From: Gracilimonas mengyeensis
GTDB lineage: Bacteria; Bacteroidota; Rhodothermia; Balneolales; Balneolaceae
Length of the DNA stretch: 64,000 nt
Reading direction: 5' to 3'
Assembly (NCBI RefSeq): GCF_900182705.1
Contig: NZ_FXTP01000015.1
Coordinates: 89,729-153,728, forward strand
Shown here: piece after piece, positions 21,633 to 29,820 of the stretch
Layout: every line of letters begins with the position of its first letter
How positions within the stretch are numbered: position 1 is the first letter of the stretch
The notes under the pieces: generated by a model
Seen by the model: only the letters and a program-made list of their open reading frames with translations
The model's database searches: none
Told to the model about the DNA's origin: nothing
Position numbers and translations under genes: made by a program

Positions 21633-23417
21633 ATGACCCTTAAAAGAACACATACGTGCGGAGAATTAACCGCAGAACAGATTGGCAGAGAAGTAATTTT
21701 AAACGGATGGGTTGGTCCCCGGCGCGATCTCGGCGGCGTAATTTTTATTGACCTGCGCGACCGCTATGGCGTAACACAGGTTGTTTTTACCGAAGAGGAT
21801 GAAGCGCTGCATGAGAAAGCTGAGCATCTGCGTGCTGAGTATGTGATTGGCATCAAAGGCAAGGTGATTGCCCGCGGGGAAGAAAATATCAACTCGAACC
21901 TGCCTACCGGCGAGATTGAGATCGAAGCTACCGATCTGGTAATTTACTCTGAGGCTGAAACCCCTCCTTTTGAAATTAAAGACGGTATCACTACTAATGA
22001 CGAGGTGCGCCTGAAGTATCGCTACCTGGATCTGCGTCGCCCTGAAGTGCAGGAAAAGTTGATGCTGCGTTCCAAGTTCTATCAATCGGTGCGCGAATTT
22101 TATCACAACCTGGAATTTGCCGAAGTGGAAACACCGGTGTTGATGAAAAGTACCCCGGAAGGCGCCCGTGATTATCTAGTGCCAAGCCGTGTGAATCCCG
22201 GCAAGTTTTTTGCGCTGCCACAGAGCCCACAAACTTACAAGCAGCTGTTGATGGTTTCTGGTTACGATCGTTATTTCCAGATTGTAAAGTGTTTCCGCGA
22301 TGAAGATTTGCGGGCCGACCGTCAGCCTGAATTCACCCAGATTGATGTGGAGATGAGCTTTGTGGACGAAGAAGATATTTACGCTACCCACGAAGGGCTG
22401 ATGAAAAAGGTATTCAAAGATACCATTGGCTATGAGGTGGAAACGCCGTTCCCACGCATGACCTACGAAGAAGCCATGAACACCTATGGTTCCGATAAGC
22501 CGGATACCCGTTTTGGCCTGGAATTCAAGGATTTCTCCGAGATTGTTAAAGATGCTGAGTTTAAAGTGTTCTCAGGTACGGTAAAAGATGGTGGTGCCGT
22601 AGTAGGTATTACCGTTCCCGGACAGGGAGATATGGGGCGTGGAGCAATCGACCGATTGACCGACCGCGTGAAGAAAGAAACCGGTGCCGGTGGTTTGATT
22701 TACATTAAGATGCAGGATGATGGCCCGCTTTGTAGTGTAGCCAAGTTTCTGACTGATGAGATTGTTGAGCAAATGGTGGAGAAGTCAGAGGCAGAGCAGG
22801 GAGACTTGGTACTGATTCTGGCCGGACCTAAGCCTGATGTACTGAAACAGCTGGGACAGCTGCGCCTGATGATGGGTAAAGATTTTGATTTGATCGACGA
22901 ATCGAAGTACAACTTCCTATGGGTTACGGAATTTCCGCTGTTGGAGTGGGATAAAGAAACCCGCCGCTATCATGCCATGCACCATCCCTTTACTTCTCCC
23001 CGTGAAGAAGACATGGAACTGCTGGACTCCGATCCCGCAAAAGCCAAAGCCCGCGCCTACGACCTGGTGCTGAATGGCAATGAGCTGGGTGGCGGATCTA
23101 TCCGTATTCACAATAGTGATGTACAAAGCAAAGTATTTGAACTGTTGGGTATTGGCGAAAAAGAAGCGGAAGAGAAGTTTGGCTTCCTGCTGGATGCCTT
23201 TAAATTCGGTGCACCTCCACATGGTGGTATTGCCTTTGGAGTTGACCGTGCCGTGATGTTGTTGACGGGTGCCAAGAGTTTGCGTGATGTGATTGCCTTC
23301 CCTAAAAACCAGAAGGCGCAAAGTCCTATGGATGAAGCACCCGCTTCCGTGGACGAAGAACAGCTGGAAGAGCTGCATATTGATATCAGAAAAAGCATTA
23401 AAGACCAACTATCGTGA
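21633..23417 (+). CDS. aspS: aspartyl-tRNA synthetase
   Basis: Class IIb synthetase charging tRNA-Asp. The OB-fold anticodon domain fills the first ~110 residues ('RTHTCGELTAEQIGREVILNGWV', 'VIFIDLRDRYGVTQVVF'). Class II motif 2 is 'FRDEDLRADRQPEFTQID', and motif 3 is 'GGIAFGVDRAVMLL' near the end. The 594-residue length includes the bacterial GAD insertion domain at about residues 285-420. 'DVIAFPKNQKAQSPMDEAP' is the usual C-terminal bacterial AspRS signature. The discriminating and non-discriminating forms cannot be separated safely here. Its stop overlaps the start of the DUF429 gene as GTGA, implying coupled translation. Confidence 0.97.
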   Translation: MTLKRTHTCGELTAEQIGREVILNGWVGPRRDLGGVIFIDLRDRYGVTQVVFTEEDEALHEKAEHLRAEYVIGIKGKVIARGEENINSNLPTGEIEIEATDLVIYSEAETPPFEIKDGITTNDEVRLKYRYLDLRRPEVQEKLMLRSKFYQSVREFYHNLEFAEVETPVLMKSTPEGARDYLVPSRVNPGKFFALPQSPQTYKQLLMVSGYDRYFQIVKCFRDEDLRADRQPEFTQIDVEMSFVDEEDIYATHEGLMKKVFKDTIGYEVETPFPRMTYEEAMNTYGSDKPDTRFGLEFKDFSEIVKDAEFKVFSGTVKDGGAVVGITVPGQGDMGRGAIDRLTDRVKKETGAGGLIYIKMQDDGPLCSVAKFLTDEIVEQMVEKSEAEQGDLVLILAGPKPDVLKQLGQLRLMMGKDFDLIDESKYNFLWVTEFPLLEWDKETRRYHAMHHPFTSPREEDMELLDSDPAKAKARAYDLVLNGNELGGGSIRIHNSDVQSKVFELLGIGEKEAEEKFGFLLDAFKFGAPPHGGIAFGVDRAVMLLTGAKSLRDVIAFPKNQKAQSPMDEAPASVDEEQLEELHIDIRKSIKDQLS

Positions 23418-24121
23418 AAACAGCCGGATTAGACGGATGCCAGGCCGGGTGGGTTCTCATCTCTTTTGATGAAGGGGATGAGGTCTACAAAATCCTGCGC
23501 GACCGTGACGCCCTGAAAGAGGCCTTTGAAGAGTACGACCGCATATTTATCGATATGCCCATTGGCCTGGAAGATGAGGAATACACGCGTACCTGTGATG
23601 AACAGCTGCGTAAGAAATTGGGCGGAGAGTATGCCTCAAGTGTATTCAGTCCTCCAATTCGTCCGGCCCTGACGGCGCCTACTTACGTGGAAGCCACAAT
23701 GATCAGTCAGGAGTACACCGATAAGAAAATTACCCTGCAGGCCTGGAACATCACTCCAAAAATACAGATGGTAGATGAGCTGCTTAGGGCAGACGACAGC
23801 CTGAAAGAAAAAGTACTGGAAAGCCATCCCGAGTTTTTATTTCAGGATTTGAATGGTGGAATGATCTATCAAAAGAAAAACCTGAAAAAAGGCATTAAAC
23901 ACCGCGTTGAATTGCTTGAGGCTCAGGAACCTATTGTGGATGATTTTTTCCGGGATATCAAAGAAGAGTTCCGCCGCAATGAAGTAGAAGAGGATGATAT
24001 TGTAGACGCAATGGTGTTAGCGCTGTACGCTAAACGCTCCGTAGAACAAGGTCTTAAAACGCTCCCCGAAGAAGTCGAGTACGATTCCGAAGGCCTCCCC
24101 AAAGCGATACACTACGTTTGA
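23414..24121 (+). CDS. DUF429 family protein
   Basis: A 235-residue cytoplasmic protein starting with GTG at 23414, overlapping the aspS stop by four bases. It carries the DUF429 signature: 'GLDGCQAGWVLI' at the N-terminus, 'RIFIDMPIGL', and 'DIVDAMVLALYAKR' near the C-terminus. This arrangement of conserved acids recalls an RNase H-like/ribonuclease fold, so nuclease activity has been suspected for the family; no activity is established here. Coupling to aspS suggests a link to tRNA or RNA, but that is only context. The gene ends in a heptamer-periodic inverted repeat shared with the convergent sthA gene. Confidence 0.8.
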   Translation: MKTAGLDGCQAGWVLISFDEGDEVYKILRDRDALKEAFEEYDRIFIDMPIGLEDEEYTRTCDEQLRKKLGGEYASSVFSPPIRPALTAPTYVEATMISQEYTDKKITLQAWNITPKIQMVDELLRADDSLKEKVLESHPEFLFQDLNGGMIYQKKNLKKGIKHRVELLEAQEPIVDDFFRDIKEEFRRNEVEEDDIVDAMVLALYAKRSVEQGLKTLPEEVEYDSEGLPKAIHYV

Positions 24122-24205
24122 ATAACGAATATTGAACATTGAATATCGAATCGTGATTTCTTTCACTTCGACATTCAATGTTCTGAAATCAATATTCGAT
24201 ATTCC
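24119..24205. repeat. heptamer-periodic inverted repeat filling a convergent spacer
   Basis: The spacer is built almost wholly from 7-mers. On the plus strand, from the DUF429 stop: TGAATAA, CGAATAT, TGAACAT, TGAATAT, CGAATCG. On the minus strand, from the sthA stop: GGAATAT, CGAATAT, TGATTTC, AGAACAT, TGAATGT, CGAAGTG. The arms 24134-24150 and 24167-24183 pair over 17 bases with one mismatch, and 24126-24133 pairs with 24191-24198. It probably acts as a bidirectional terminator or mRNA 3' end. Confidence 0.65.
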
Positions 24206-25663
24206 CTAGCTTTTCTTGAGGATTTTCTTGTACTTAACGCCGGCTTTGTATACTCGGTTCATGCCATTAAAAGCAGCGATTCGATATGCCTCGCTGTAGG
24301 TGGGATAGTTGAGCACATGGTTGATGAAATAGCGGATATCCCCGCCAAAAGCCATCACTGACTGGCCAAGGTGAATGAGGTCGCTGGCACGCTCTCCGAT
24401 AATGTGGATACCCAACAGTTTCAGGGTATCGGTCTCAAAAACCAGTTTCAGTAATCCATCTTCCTGCTTGCTGATGTCGCCCTGCGTGATGTTTTGGTAG
24501 TAGGCACGTCCTACGGTGACATCCAGGTTTCGTTCGCGGGCTTCTTGTTCCGTTAAGCCGATATCGGCAATTTCCGGAATAGAGTAAATGGCGAAAGGGA
24601 TGTCGGTGGTTACATTATCTGCCTCAATACCAAACATGTGACAGGAAGCTATGCGGCCTTCCGAGAAAGAAGAAGAAGCCATGGCTGGATAGCCGATTAC
24701 ATCTCCGCCGGCGTAAAGATGCGAGACAGAGGTTTTGAAATCTTCATCAACTTTGACATAACCTTCCTTGTCTGTGTTAACGCCTACATTTTTCAGACCA
24801 AGGTTTTCCGTATTAGGTTGTTTCCCTCCTAAGTATAAAACGTGCTCGGTTTCGATTACATGGGCGCGTCCGTTTTCTTTATCGTTGCGCAATTGGTATT
24901 TAACTTCGGTAGTGTTCCGCAGGGTGTTTTGTTTGATCTCAATTTTCTCAGCATTTGAAAACACTTCAATTTTCTGTTTCTCAAGAACTGTTTTTAATTG
25001 ATCGGTGATCTCATGATCCAGAAAAGGGAGAAAAGAATCATATTCGTTGAGAATGGAAACACGGCTGCCAAGGTTAGAGAAGGTAGTGGCGTATTCAAGA
25101 GCTCGGACTCCGCTGCCAATCACAACCAAACGGCGGGGTATATGACTGAGCGAAAGCACCGAGGTGTAATCCATGATCTTGTCATGATCAACTTTAAAGC
25201 CTTTGGGTTTTATTGGTTTACTGCCGGTAGATAGCATGACGAATTCAGTGGTAAACTCCTTTGTTTCGCCTTCACTGGTTTCTACTGCAACCGTGTGGTC
25301 ATCCTTAATTTTACCAAATCCACGGATGGTATCTATTTCATTTTTGCGGAAATCATTTTCAATCTTGTCGTTTTTACTCCGCAGGATCTTGTTTTTGTAA
25401 AGCAGAAGGTCGGCCATTTGGTGATGCTCGTAAGCTTTTTCTTTGGCCAGGTCCTCAAATTGATTTTGAAAGCGTTGGATGATGCGGGCCGTTTCACGGA
25501 GGGCTTTGCTGGGGATCGTTCCGGAGTTAATCCATGTGCCGCCAAAGGTATCCTCACTGGCTTCAACCACCAATACCTTTTTGTCGAATTTTGAACTTTG
25601 CATGGCACACGAAAAACCAGCGGGGCCGCTTCCGATAATTATAACGTCGTAATCGTATTTCAT
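24206..25663 (-). CDS. sthA: soluble pyridine nucleotide transhydrogenase-like flavoprotein
   Basis: A 485-residue FAD/NAD(P)-binding protein of the disulfide reductase superfamily. It has the FAD motif 'IIGSGPAGFSCA' at the N-terminus, an NAD(P)-binding 'VVIGSGVRALEYA' in the middle, 'HLYAGGDVIGYPA', and a dimerisation domain at the C-terminus. The redox-active Cys pair of true disulfide reductases is replaced: the motif reads GGTWINSGTIPSK, with Trp44 and Thr49 where the two Cys would be. That is the hallmark of the SthA/UdhA class, which transfers hydride between NADH and NADP. The gene stands alone, convergent with the DUF429 gene and divergent from the SOD gene. Confidence 0.88.
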   Translation of the reverse strand: MKYDYDVIIIGSGPAGFSCAMQSSKFDKKVLVVEASEDTFGGTWINSGTIPSKALRETARIIQRFQNQFEDLAKEKAYEHHQMADLLLYKNKILRSKNDKIENDFRKNEIDTIRGFGKIKDDHTVAVETSEGETKEFTTEFVMLSTGSKPIKPKGFKVDHDKIMDYTSVLSLSHIPRRLVVIGSGVRALEYATTFSNLGSRVSILNEYDSFLPFLDHEITDQLKTVLEKQKIEVFSNAEKIEIKQNTLRNTTEVKYQLRNDKENGRAHVIETEHVLYLGGKQPNTENLGLKNVGVNTDKEGYVKVDEDFKTSVSHLYAGGDVIGYPAMASSSFSEGRIASCHMFGIEADNVTTDIPFAIYSIPEIADIGLTEQEARERNLDVTVGRAYYQNITQGDISKQEDGLLKLVFETDTLKLLGIHIIGERASDLIHLGQSVMAFGGDIRYFINHVLNYPTYSEAYRIAAFNGMNRVYKAGVKYKKILKKS

Positions 25664-25825
25664 AAATTAAGCTGAGTGAGAAATATATATTGAATAAATT
25701 AATACAGGCTAAAGATACTTCAATTATAACAGTAAATCAGTGCTTCATTTGGTGATAGTGTTAACAAATCCAAAAGATAGAGGCTATAGATGAGGGGCGG
25801 GAACGAATTTTAGTAGCATAATGCT

Positions 25826-25833
25826 TACGTTTG
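25826..25833 (+). promoter_or_regulatory. candidate -7 element for the SOD gene
   Basis: TACGTTTG is a perfect match to the TAnnTTTG -7 element of Bacteroidota promoters and lies 68 bases before the SOD start codon. No good -33 TTTG is seen at the expected distance, so the call is tentative. Confidence 0.3.
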
Positions 25834-25900
25834 AGAACGATAAACTAAAGGCGCCCAAGTTTTAAGCGCCAATTAATCTGAAATTAAACTGGAGATAAAA

Positions 25901-26509
25901 ATGGCTTACCAACTTCCCGATCTATCATATGATTACGATGCATTGGAACCACATATCGATGCGCGTACGATGGAGATTCATCATACCAAACACCATCAGG
26001 GTTACACCAATAAAGTAAATGCTGCACTTGAAGGTCATGATTTTGCTGACCTGGAAATTGAAGAAGTGCTTAGCCGGATTGATGAAGTACCGGAAGATAA
26101 GCGTCAAGCTGTTATCAACAGTGGCGGTGGTTATGCTAACCATAACCTGTTCTGGAGTATTCTTTCCCCAAATGGCGGAGGAAGTCCGGATGGAGAATTG
26201 GCCGAAGCTATCGACGACGAATTTGGAAGCTTCGATAAATTTAAAGAAGAATTTACTGCTGCAGCCGGCGGCCGTTTTGGTTCCGGATGGGCATGGCTTT
26301 CAGTTGACGACAGTGGAAACCTGAAAGTACACTCTACAGCAAACCAAGATAGTCCTTACATGGAAGGCTTAACGCCTATCATGGGTATAGATGTGTGGGA
26401 ACACGCGTACTATCTGAACTATCAAAACCGTCGTCCCGATTACATTTCCGCTTTCTGGAATGTATTGAACTGGGACCAGGTAGCTGAAAATTATAAAGCA
26501 GCTAAGTAA
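25901..26509 (+). CDS. sodA: superoxide dismutase, Mn/Fe family
   Basis: Detoxifies superoxide in the cytoplasm. The 202-residue protein carries all four metal ligands at family positions: His27 in '[11 protein letters not shown]', His81 in 'YANHNLFW', and Asp164 and His168 in '[23 protein letters not shown]'. 'LSPNGGG' and 'GSGWAWL' are also present; the NGGG loop and Gly pattern lean to Mn rather than Fe, though cambialistic use is possible. GGAG lies ~8 bases upstream of the ATG. No signal peptide is present. It is followed by a strong terminator and then bacilliredoxin. Confidence 0.95.
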   Translation: MAYQLPDLSYDYDALEPHIDARTMEIHHTKHHQGYTNKVNAALEGHDFADLEIEEVLSRIDEVPEDKRQAVINSGGGYANHNLFWSILSPNGGGSPDGELAEAIDDEFGSFDKFKEEFTAAAGGRFGSGWAWLSVDDSGNLKVHSTANQDSPYMEGLTPIMGIDVWEHAYYLNYQNRRPDYISAFWNVLNWDQVAENYKAAK

Positions 26510-26561
26510 TTACAGCCCTATACGTTGAGCAGTTTTAAGCTCAATACAGTTTCATTATTTT

Positions 26562-26597
26562 GTCAAGGCTTCCCGTTGTGGAAGCCTTGACTTATTT
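26562..26597 (+). terminator. intrinsic terminator after the SOD gene
   Basis: TCAAGGCTTCC at 26563-26573 pairs with GGAAGCCTTGA at 26580-26590 around a six-base loop, followed by a T-rich stretch. It lies just upstream of an in-frame ATG at 26601, which argues that the bacilliredoxin gene starts further down, at 26658. Confidence 0.85.
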
Positions 26598-26657
26598 TGG
26601 ATGAAATTATTTGTATTTTTATTAGTCAATAATTCAAAAAACAAAACGAATACTATT

Positions 26658-27116
26658 ATGCAATTTGGATTTGGAGTAGGACCCGATACTTCATGGATGA
26701 GAGAAGAACTGACGCAATTTGGCGTTGAGGAATTAAAAACCACCGACGATGTGGATCGTGCCATGAAAGAATATAAAGGCACCATGCTGATGGTGATTAA
26801 CTCGGTATGTGGTTGTGCGGCCGGTAATGCACGTCCCGGTTTAGGCATTGCGCTCGAGCAATCCGATACCAAGCCGGATCACATGGTAACCGTGTTTGCC
26901 GGACAGGATAAAGAAGCCACCGCACATGCCCGTGCATATTTCAGTGAATATCCACCTTCTTCACCGGCTTTTGCCTATTTTGTAGACGGCGAAATTAAAG
27001 CTATGATTCCACGGCACCGCATTGAAGGGCGAACCAAGGATGAAGTAGCATCTGACCTGAAAATGGTTTTTGAGGCATTTCCTGAAAAAGAAGATGAAAA
27101 GGAAACTGCTGAATAA
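26658..27116 (+). CDS. bacilliredoxin, BrxA/BrxB family
   Basis: A 152-residue thioredoxin-fold protein of the bacilliredoxin family (formerly DUF1094), which removes bacillithiol from S-bacillithiolated proteins. The catalytic motif is C51-G-C53 in 'VINSVCGCAAGNARPG'. 'PPSSPAFAYFVDGEIKAMIPRHRIEGR' is the conserved C-terminal segment. The frame is open to an ATG at 26601, but that start follows the SOD terminator immediately, and homologues begin near MQFGFGVGPDTSW, so 26658 is chosen. Its presence predicts that the cell makes bacillithiol; synthesis genes (bshA/B/C) are not in the window. It sits in a block of redox genes. Confidence 0.9.
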   Translation: MQFGFGVGPDTSWMREELTQFGVEELKTTDDVDRAMKEYKGTMLMVINSVCGCAAGNARPGLGIALEQSDTKPDHMVTVFAGQDKEATAHARAYFSEYPPSSPAFAYFVDGEIKAMIPRHRIEGRTKDEVASDLKMVFEAFPEKEDEKETAE

Positions 27117-27156
27117 TCAGTGACCTTCGGGTTGGCTGATTTTGAGATTTTATAGA

Positions 27157-27186
27157 AAAAGCCGGCTTATAGTCGGCTTTTTTTGT
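27157..27186 (+). terminator. intrinsic terminator after bacilliredoxin
   Basis: AAAGCCGGCT and AGTCGGCTTT pair with one internal mismatch, followed by seven T's. It ends the bacilliredoxin transcript. Confidence 0.85.
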
Positions 27187-27504
27187 TGATGCGATATCTG
27201 TCAATGACAGGTTCTGGCGCCTTTCTTCAAAAAGAATCGTCTTCCCCGTTAAGATGGAGCACAGCGGAATCGCAGAGCCGGGATCTGCAAACATATGGCG
27301 TACTACTCACTATTGTGACGTTGTTGCCCTGTGTTGCCAGTAGTAAGGAGATCGCGGGTCTGGGCCCGCGATGACTACTTTCACATGTTATTGTTCATCT
27401 TCAATGGTGTTGTCCAACTTCGGTCAAGATTACCAGGTTGCATTGACGAGCTTTATCCCGAACTGAGATTAAATACGAATTCGATTTAACTAAAACCTAT
27501 TGCT
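27187..27504. other. gene-free spacer with a REP-like palindrome
   Basis: This is the spacer between bacilliredoxin and the dUTPase-fold gene. I see no convincing coding frame. The only clear structure is the palindrome at 27351-27372 (listed separately). Confidence 0.5.
27351..27372. repeat. REP-like palindrome, 8+6+8
   Basis: ATCGCGGG and CCCGCGAT flank a six-base spacer, and ATGAC spans the end of the right arm, as at 49593-49597. The layout matches the shorter palindromes at 16064 and 49575, so they may form one dispersed family. Confidence 0.45.
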
Positions 27505-27963
27505 ATGTCTTTACTACCATCGAAAGAAATACTGAAGCATCTATCCGATATCATTCATGCGGACACGCAGCAACATGAATTTAATATCGATCTAACGGTC
27601 TCAGAGGTTCATCTTATAACCGGGTCTGGATCTTTGGATTTTGGAGGAAGCGAATTTCACGCTGCAGAATCTGTGCCGGTAAAGCCTGAGAAAGAAAATC
27701 CGGATGACGACTATGGCTGGTGGAAGCTTAAGAAGGGAACGCACCGGCTACTTTTTAACGAATCGCTGGAAGAAATCCCCAACGGGATTGCTCTCATTTC
27801 CCCGCATTCTCACGCTCAGCAAGCCGGTTTGATCACCAACTCCCGGATTATCACAGCCAGTGAGGATACGGATCAACTATTTATGAATATTGTGGTGCCT
27901 GAAGCTGGATGCCGCATCAAAGAAAATGCGCGTATAGCAAGCTTGATAATACTGGAAGGGTAG
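27505..27963 (+). CDS. dUTPase/dCTP deaminase-fold protein, probably not a standard enzyme
   Basis: A 152-residue protein with the dCTP deaminase/dUTPase layout: 'LPSKEILKHL' then 'EFNIDLTV' at the N-terminus, 'GTHRLLFNESLEEIPNGIALISPHS' for the strand pair before the active site, and 'KENARIASLIIL' at the C-terminus. In active enzymes the segment after 'P' reads RSS..R.G and is followed by a catalytic Glu/Asp; here it reads SPHSHAQQAG, and no acidic residue follows in the expected 'PG..G' turn. So the fold is likely but the usual catalysis is not. It may be a nucleotide-binding pseudoenzyme or a divergent enzyme. It stands between terminators in the redox block, convergent with ohrR. Confidence 0.6.
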   Translation: MSLLPSKEILKHLSDIIHADTQQHEFNIDLTVSEVHLITGSGSLDFGGSEFHAAESVPVKPEKENPDDDYGWWKLKKGTHRLLFNESLEEIPNGIALISPHSHAQQAGLITNSRIITASEDTDQLFMNIVVPEAGCRIKENARIASLIILEG

Positions 27964-28011
27964 AAAATAACCTGCGTGTTTTGAGGCTTGAATTCCTTAT
28001 GGCGAGTTAGT

Positions 28012-28470
28012 CTAATCCTTTGATTCTTTCTCTTGCAAAAACTCTATGAGCTGCTCGAGCTTCTCTTTCATGTCAATCAGCTCGTTTATGTTCAGTTCAT
28101 CGCCGGATGAGAGTCCCTCAGTTAGAGACCGTGGAATGTGTACCGCCTGCTCCTCCATATCTTTACCCTCTTGGGTCAGATATATCAGTACTTTCCGTTG
28201 ATCTTCTTTAGATTTTTTTCGCTTGATAAGTCCCTGTTTCTCCATTCTTTTCAACAAGGGAGTTACGGTATTGGTATTCAATACCAGTCTTTCGGTGATG
28301 CGATTGATGGAGATCCCTTCTTCTTCCCAAAGAACCAGCAGTACCAGGTATTGTGGATAGGTAATGTTTAGTTCATCCAGATAAGGTTGGTACTGTCGGA
28401 TAATCAATCGTGACGCAGCATAGACTGGAAAACAAATCTGGTGGTCGAGTTTAAGTTCTTCCGTACTCAT
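28012..28470 (-). CDS. ohrR: OhrR-type MarR-family repressor sensing organic peroxides
   Basis: A 152-residue MarR-family winged-helix protein of the OhrR group. The N-terminus 'LDHQICFPVYAASRLIIRQYQPYL' contains the single Cys (Cys13), which in OhrR is oxidised by organic hydroperoxides and releases DNA. 'ITYPQYLVLLVLWEEEGISI' and the recognition helix region 'LNTNTVTPLLKRMEKQGLIKR' follow, then the wing 'SKEDQRKVLIYLT'. There is no second Cys, so it belongs to the 1-Cys class. It lies downstream of DoxX and ohr on the same strand, and palindromes that could be its operators lie upstream of ohr. Confidence 0.9.
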   Translation of the reverse strand: MSTEELKLDHQICFPVYAASRLIIRQYQPYLDELNITYPQYLVLLVLWEEEGISINRITERLVLNTNTVTPLLKRMEKQGLIKRKKSKEDQRKVLIYLTQEGKDMEEQAVHIPRSLTEGLSSGDELNINELIDMKEKLEQLIEFLQEKESKD

Positions 28471-28544
28471 AAGACTGAAAGGTGATTAATTCCAAATTTT
28501 CGTTGGCATGCACCTAAGTAGACAATCAGGTACCAAGGTGGAAT

Positions 28545-28997
28545 TTAACCATTCTTTTGCAGTTTTTTCCAATATTGCCAGGCACCGGTACTCCATAGGG
28601 CCCAAACGACTAACACGGGTTGAAAGAACAAACGAATGAGCCGTGCCCGGTCGGTATCAAGGCCAAATGCATCAATACCATTTACGTATTGAGATATATT
28701 ACCGGGAAATATAAGCACGAAGAACAAAGCGGTAACCCAGCCTGCATAAACCCGGTATTTTTTTAAGAAGATGAGAGAGAATCCCAGAGCTAACTCCGCA
28801 ATGCCCGAAAGTACAACCACCAAATCACCCGACAGTGGGACCCAGTTTGGAACCTGGGCCAGGAATTCTGTTCGAGCCCAGGTAAGATGTCCAGTACCGG
28901 CAAGAATCAGGTTAATTCCCAGTAGAATCCGGAAAATATGGTGAACCAGTTTGTAGTTAACAGTTGGGGATTTTTCAGAAATATCTCCGAGATCCAT
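28545..28997 (-). CDS. DoxX-like membrane protein
   Basis: A 150-residue protein with four predicted membrane helices: 'IFRILLGINLILAGTGHL', 'LVVVLSGIAELALGFSLIFL', 'VYAGWVTALFFVLIFPGNIS' and 'LIRLFFQPVLVVWALW'. The G-x-x-H-L end of helix 1 and 'GIAELALG' are typical of the DoxX/DoxD-like superfamily. Known members interact with SOD or quinones in sulfur and oxidative stress pathways, but no reaction can be assigned here. It lies between ohr and ohrR, all on the minus strand with gaps of about 10 and 75 bp, so it is probably in the same peroxide-responsive operon. Confidence 0.75.
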   Translation of the reverse strand: MDLGDISEKSPTVNYKLVHHIFRILLGINLILAGTGHLTWARTEFLAQVPNWVPLSGDLVVVLSGIAELALGFSLIFLKKYRVYAGWVTALFFVLIFPGNISQYVNGIDAFGLDTDRARLIRLFFQPVLVVWALWSTGAWQYWKKLQKNG

Positions 28998-29005
28998 TAT
29001 TCTGG

Positions 29006-29422
29006 CTACTTAAGATTTACGGTAACATCCACATTGCCATCCAGTGCCTTGGAATAAGGACAGGTTGCATGTGCTTTTTCGAGCAATTTCTGGGCATCGT
29101 CTTTGTCTACGCCTGAAATCTCTATGTCCAGTGTTACCTCAAGGTCTAAGTCAGTCGCCGACTGTGCATTTAATCCTACGGTAGCGGTGGTTTTGGATTC
29201 TATTTCTTTATCAGCAGCCTTGGCTACATAATTGAGGGCACTATCAAAACAGGCCGCATAACCAGCCGCAAACAGTTGCTCCGGATTCGTGAAAGCCCCG
29301 CCCGAGCCACCCATCGATTCTGGTACGGCAACTTGCAGGTCTAGTACACCGTCTTCGCTTTTAACTTTTCCTTCTCGTCCGCCTTCAGCTTTTGCTGAGG
29401 TTTTATAAATCATCTTTCCCAT
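29006..29422 (-). CDS. ohr: organic hydroperoxide resistance protein, Ohr/OsmC family
   Basis: A thiol peroxidase that reduces organic hydroperoxides. The 138-residue protein has the reactive Cys58 in 'GYAACFDSAL', the resolving Cys121 in 'HATCPYSKA' and the catalytic Arg in 'EGGREGKV'. 'GGSGGAFTNPEQLFAAGYAAC' is the classic Ohr signature. Start MGKMIYKTSA at 29422 is preferred; a frame extension to 29464 would run into the palindromic operator candidate. It heads the minus-strand unit ohr-DoxX-ohrR. Confidence 0.93.
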   Translation of the reverse strand: MGKMIYKTSAKAEGGREGKVKSEDGVLDLQVAVPESMGGSGGAFTNPEQLFAAGYAACFDSALNYVAKAADKEIESKTTATVGLNAQSATDLDLEVTLDIEISGVDKDDAQKLLEKAHATCPYSKALDGNVDVTVNLK

Positions 29423-29440
29423 TGGTTTGATTGTTAAGTT

Positions 29441-29467
29441 AAATTTATATCGTTCACGATACAATTT
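29441..29467. promoter_or_regulatory. candidate OhrR operator upstream of ohr
   Basis: A long imperfect palindrome centred on ATCGT-TC-ACGAT with AAATT-type flanks on both sides. It lies 19-45 bases upstream of the ohr start, where a repressor would act. AT-rich inverted repeats with AATT and TACAA elements are typical of OhrR sites. Binding is inferred from position and symmetry. Confidence 0.5.
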
Positions 29468-29485
29468 AAGGAATCACTAATTAAC

Positions 29486-29497
29486 ATCGCAAGCGAT
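29486..29497. promoter_or_regulatory. second palindrome upstream of ohr
   Basis: ATCGCAAGCGAT is a 12-base palindrome with 5-base arms, 19 bases beyond the first palindrome, and shares the ATCG/CGAT ends. It could be a second OhrR half or a related binding site. Confidence 0.4.
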
Positions 29498-29820
29498 ATA
29501 TTTTTTTGAGAGGGAAGAAAATCCCTGAGATAAAAAAATCGCGCACAAGAAGGGTTTGATCAGAAGCAAATATGTAGTTGAAAATTCTTGTAAATGAATA
29601 TTATGAGACTGAATATGATGCTTTTTTAGAAAATATTTGAGCAGAAAATTGGCGGTAAAAAAGCGCTTTTCTAATGATTTAGATATGATTGATTTTTCCT
29701 TTAAAGAATAAATATGAAGAAGAGTTGAATTATTTTTTGATTAGCTGTTGATATGCATCGTTATCCTTTTTAATGTATGGGCCGAGCGAAGAACTAAATC
29801 GCTGAACCGAAAAAAATACG
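29498..29820. other. AT-rich spacer between ohr and the sulfur operon leader
   Basis: 323 bp with no plausible protein frame. Near its end TTTG at 29736-29739 and TATCCTTT at 29762-29769, 22 bases apart, are an imperfect Bacteroidota -33/-7 pair that could start the transcript carrying the leader peptide. The remainder shows nothing I can name. Confidence 0.35.

Noticed and set aside
26601..26657. Upstream ATG of the bacilliredoxin gene
   Set aside because: It begins immediately after the SOD terminator, so transcripts would not start early enough, and family proteins begin at the ATG at 26658.
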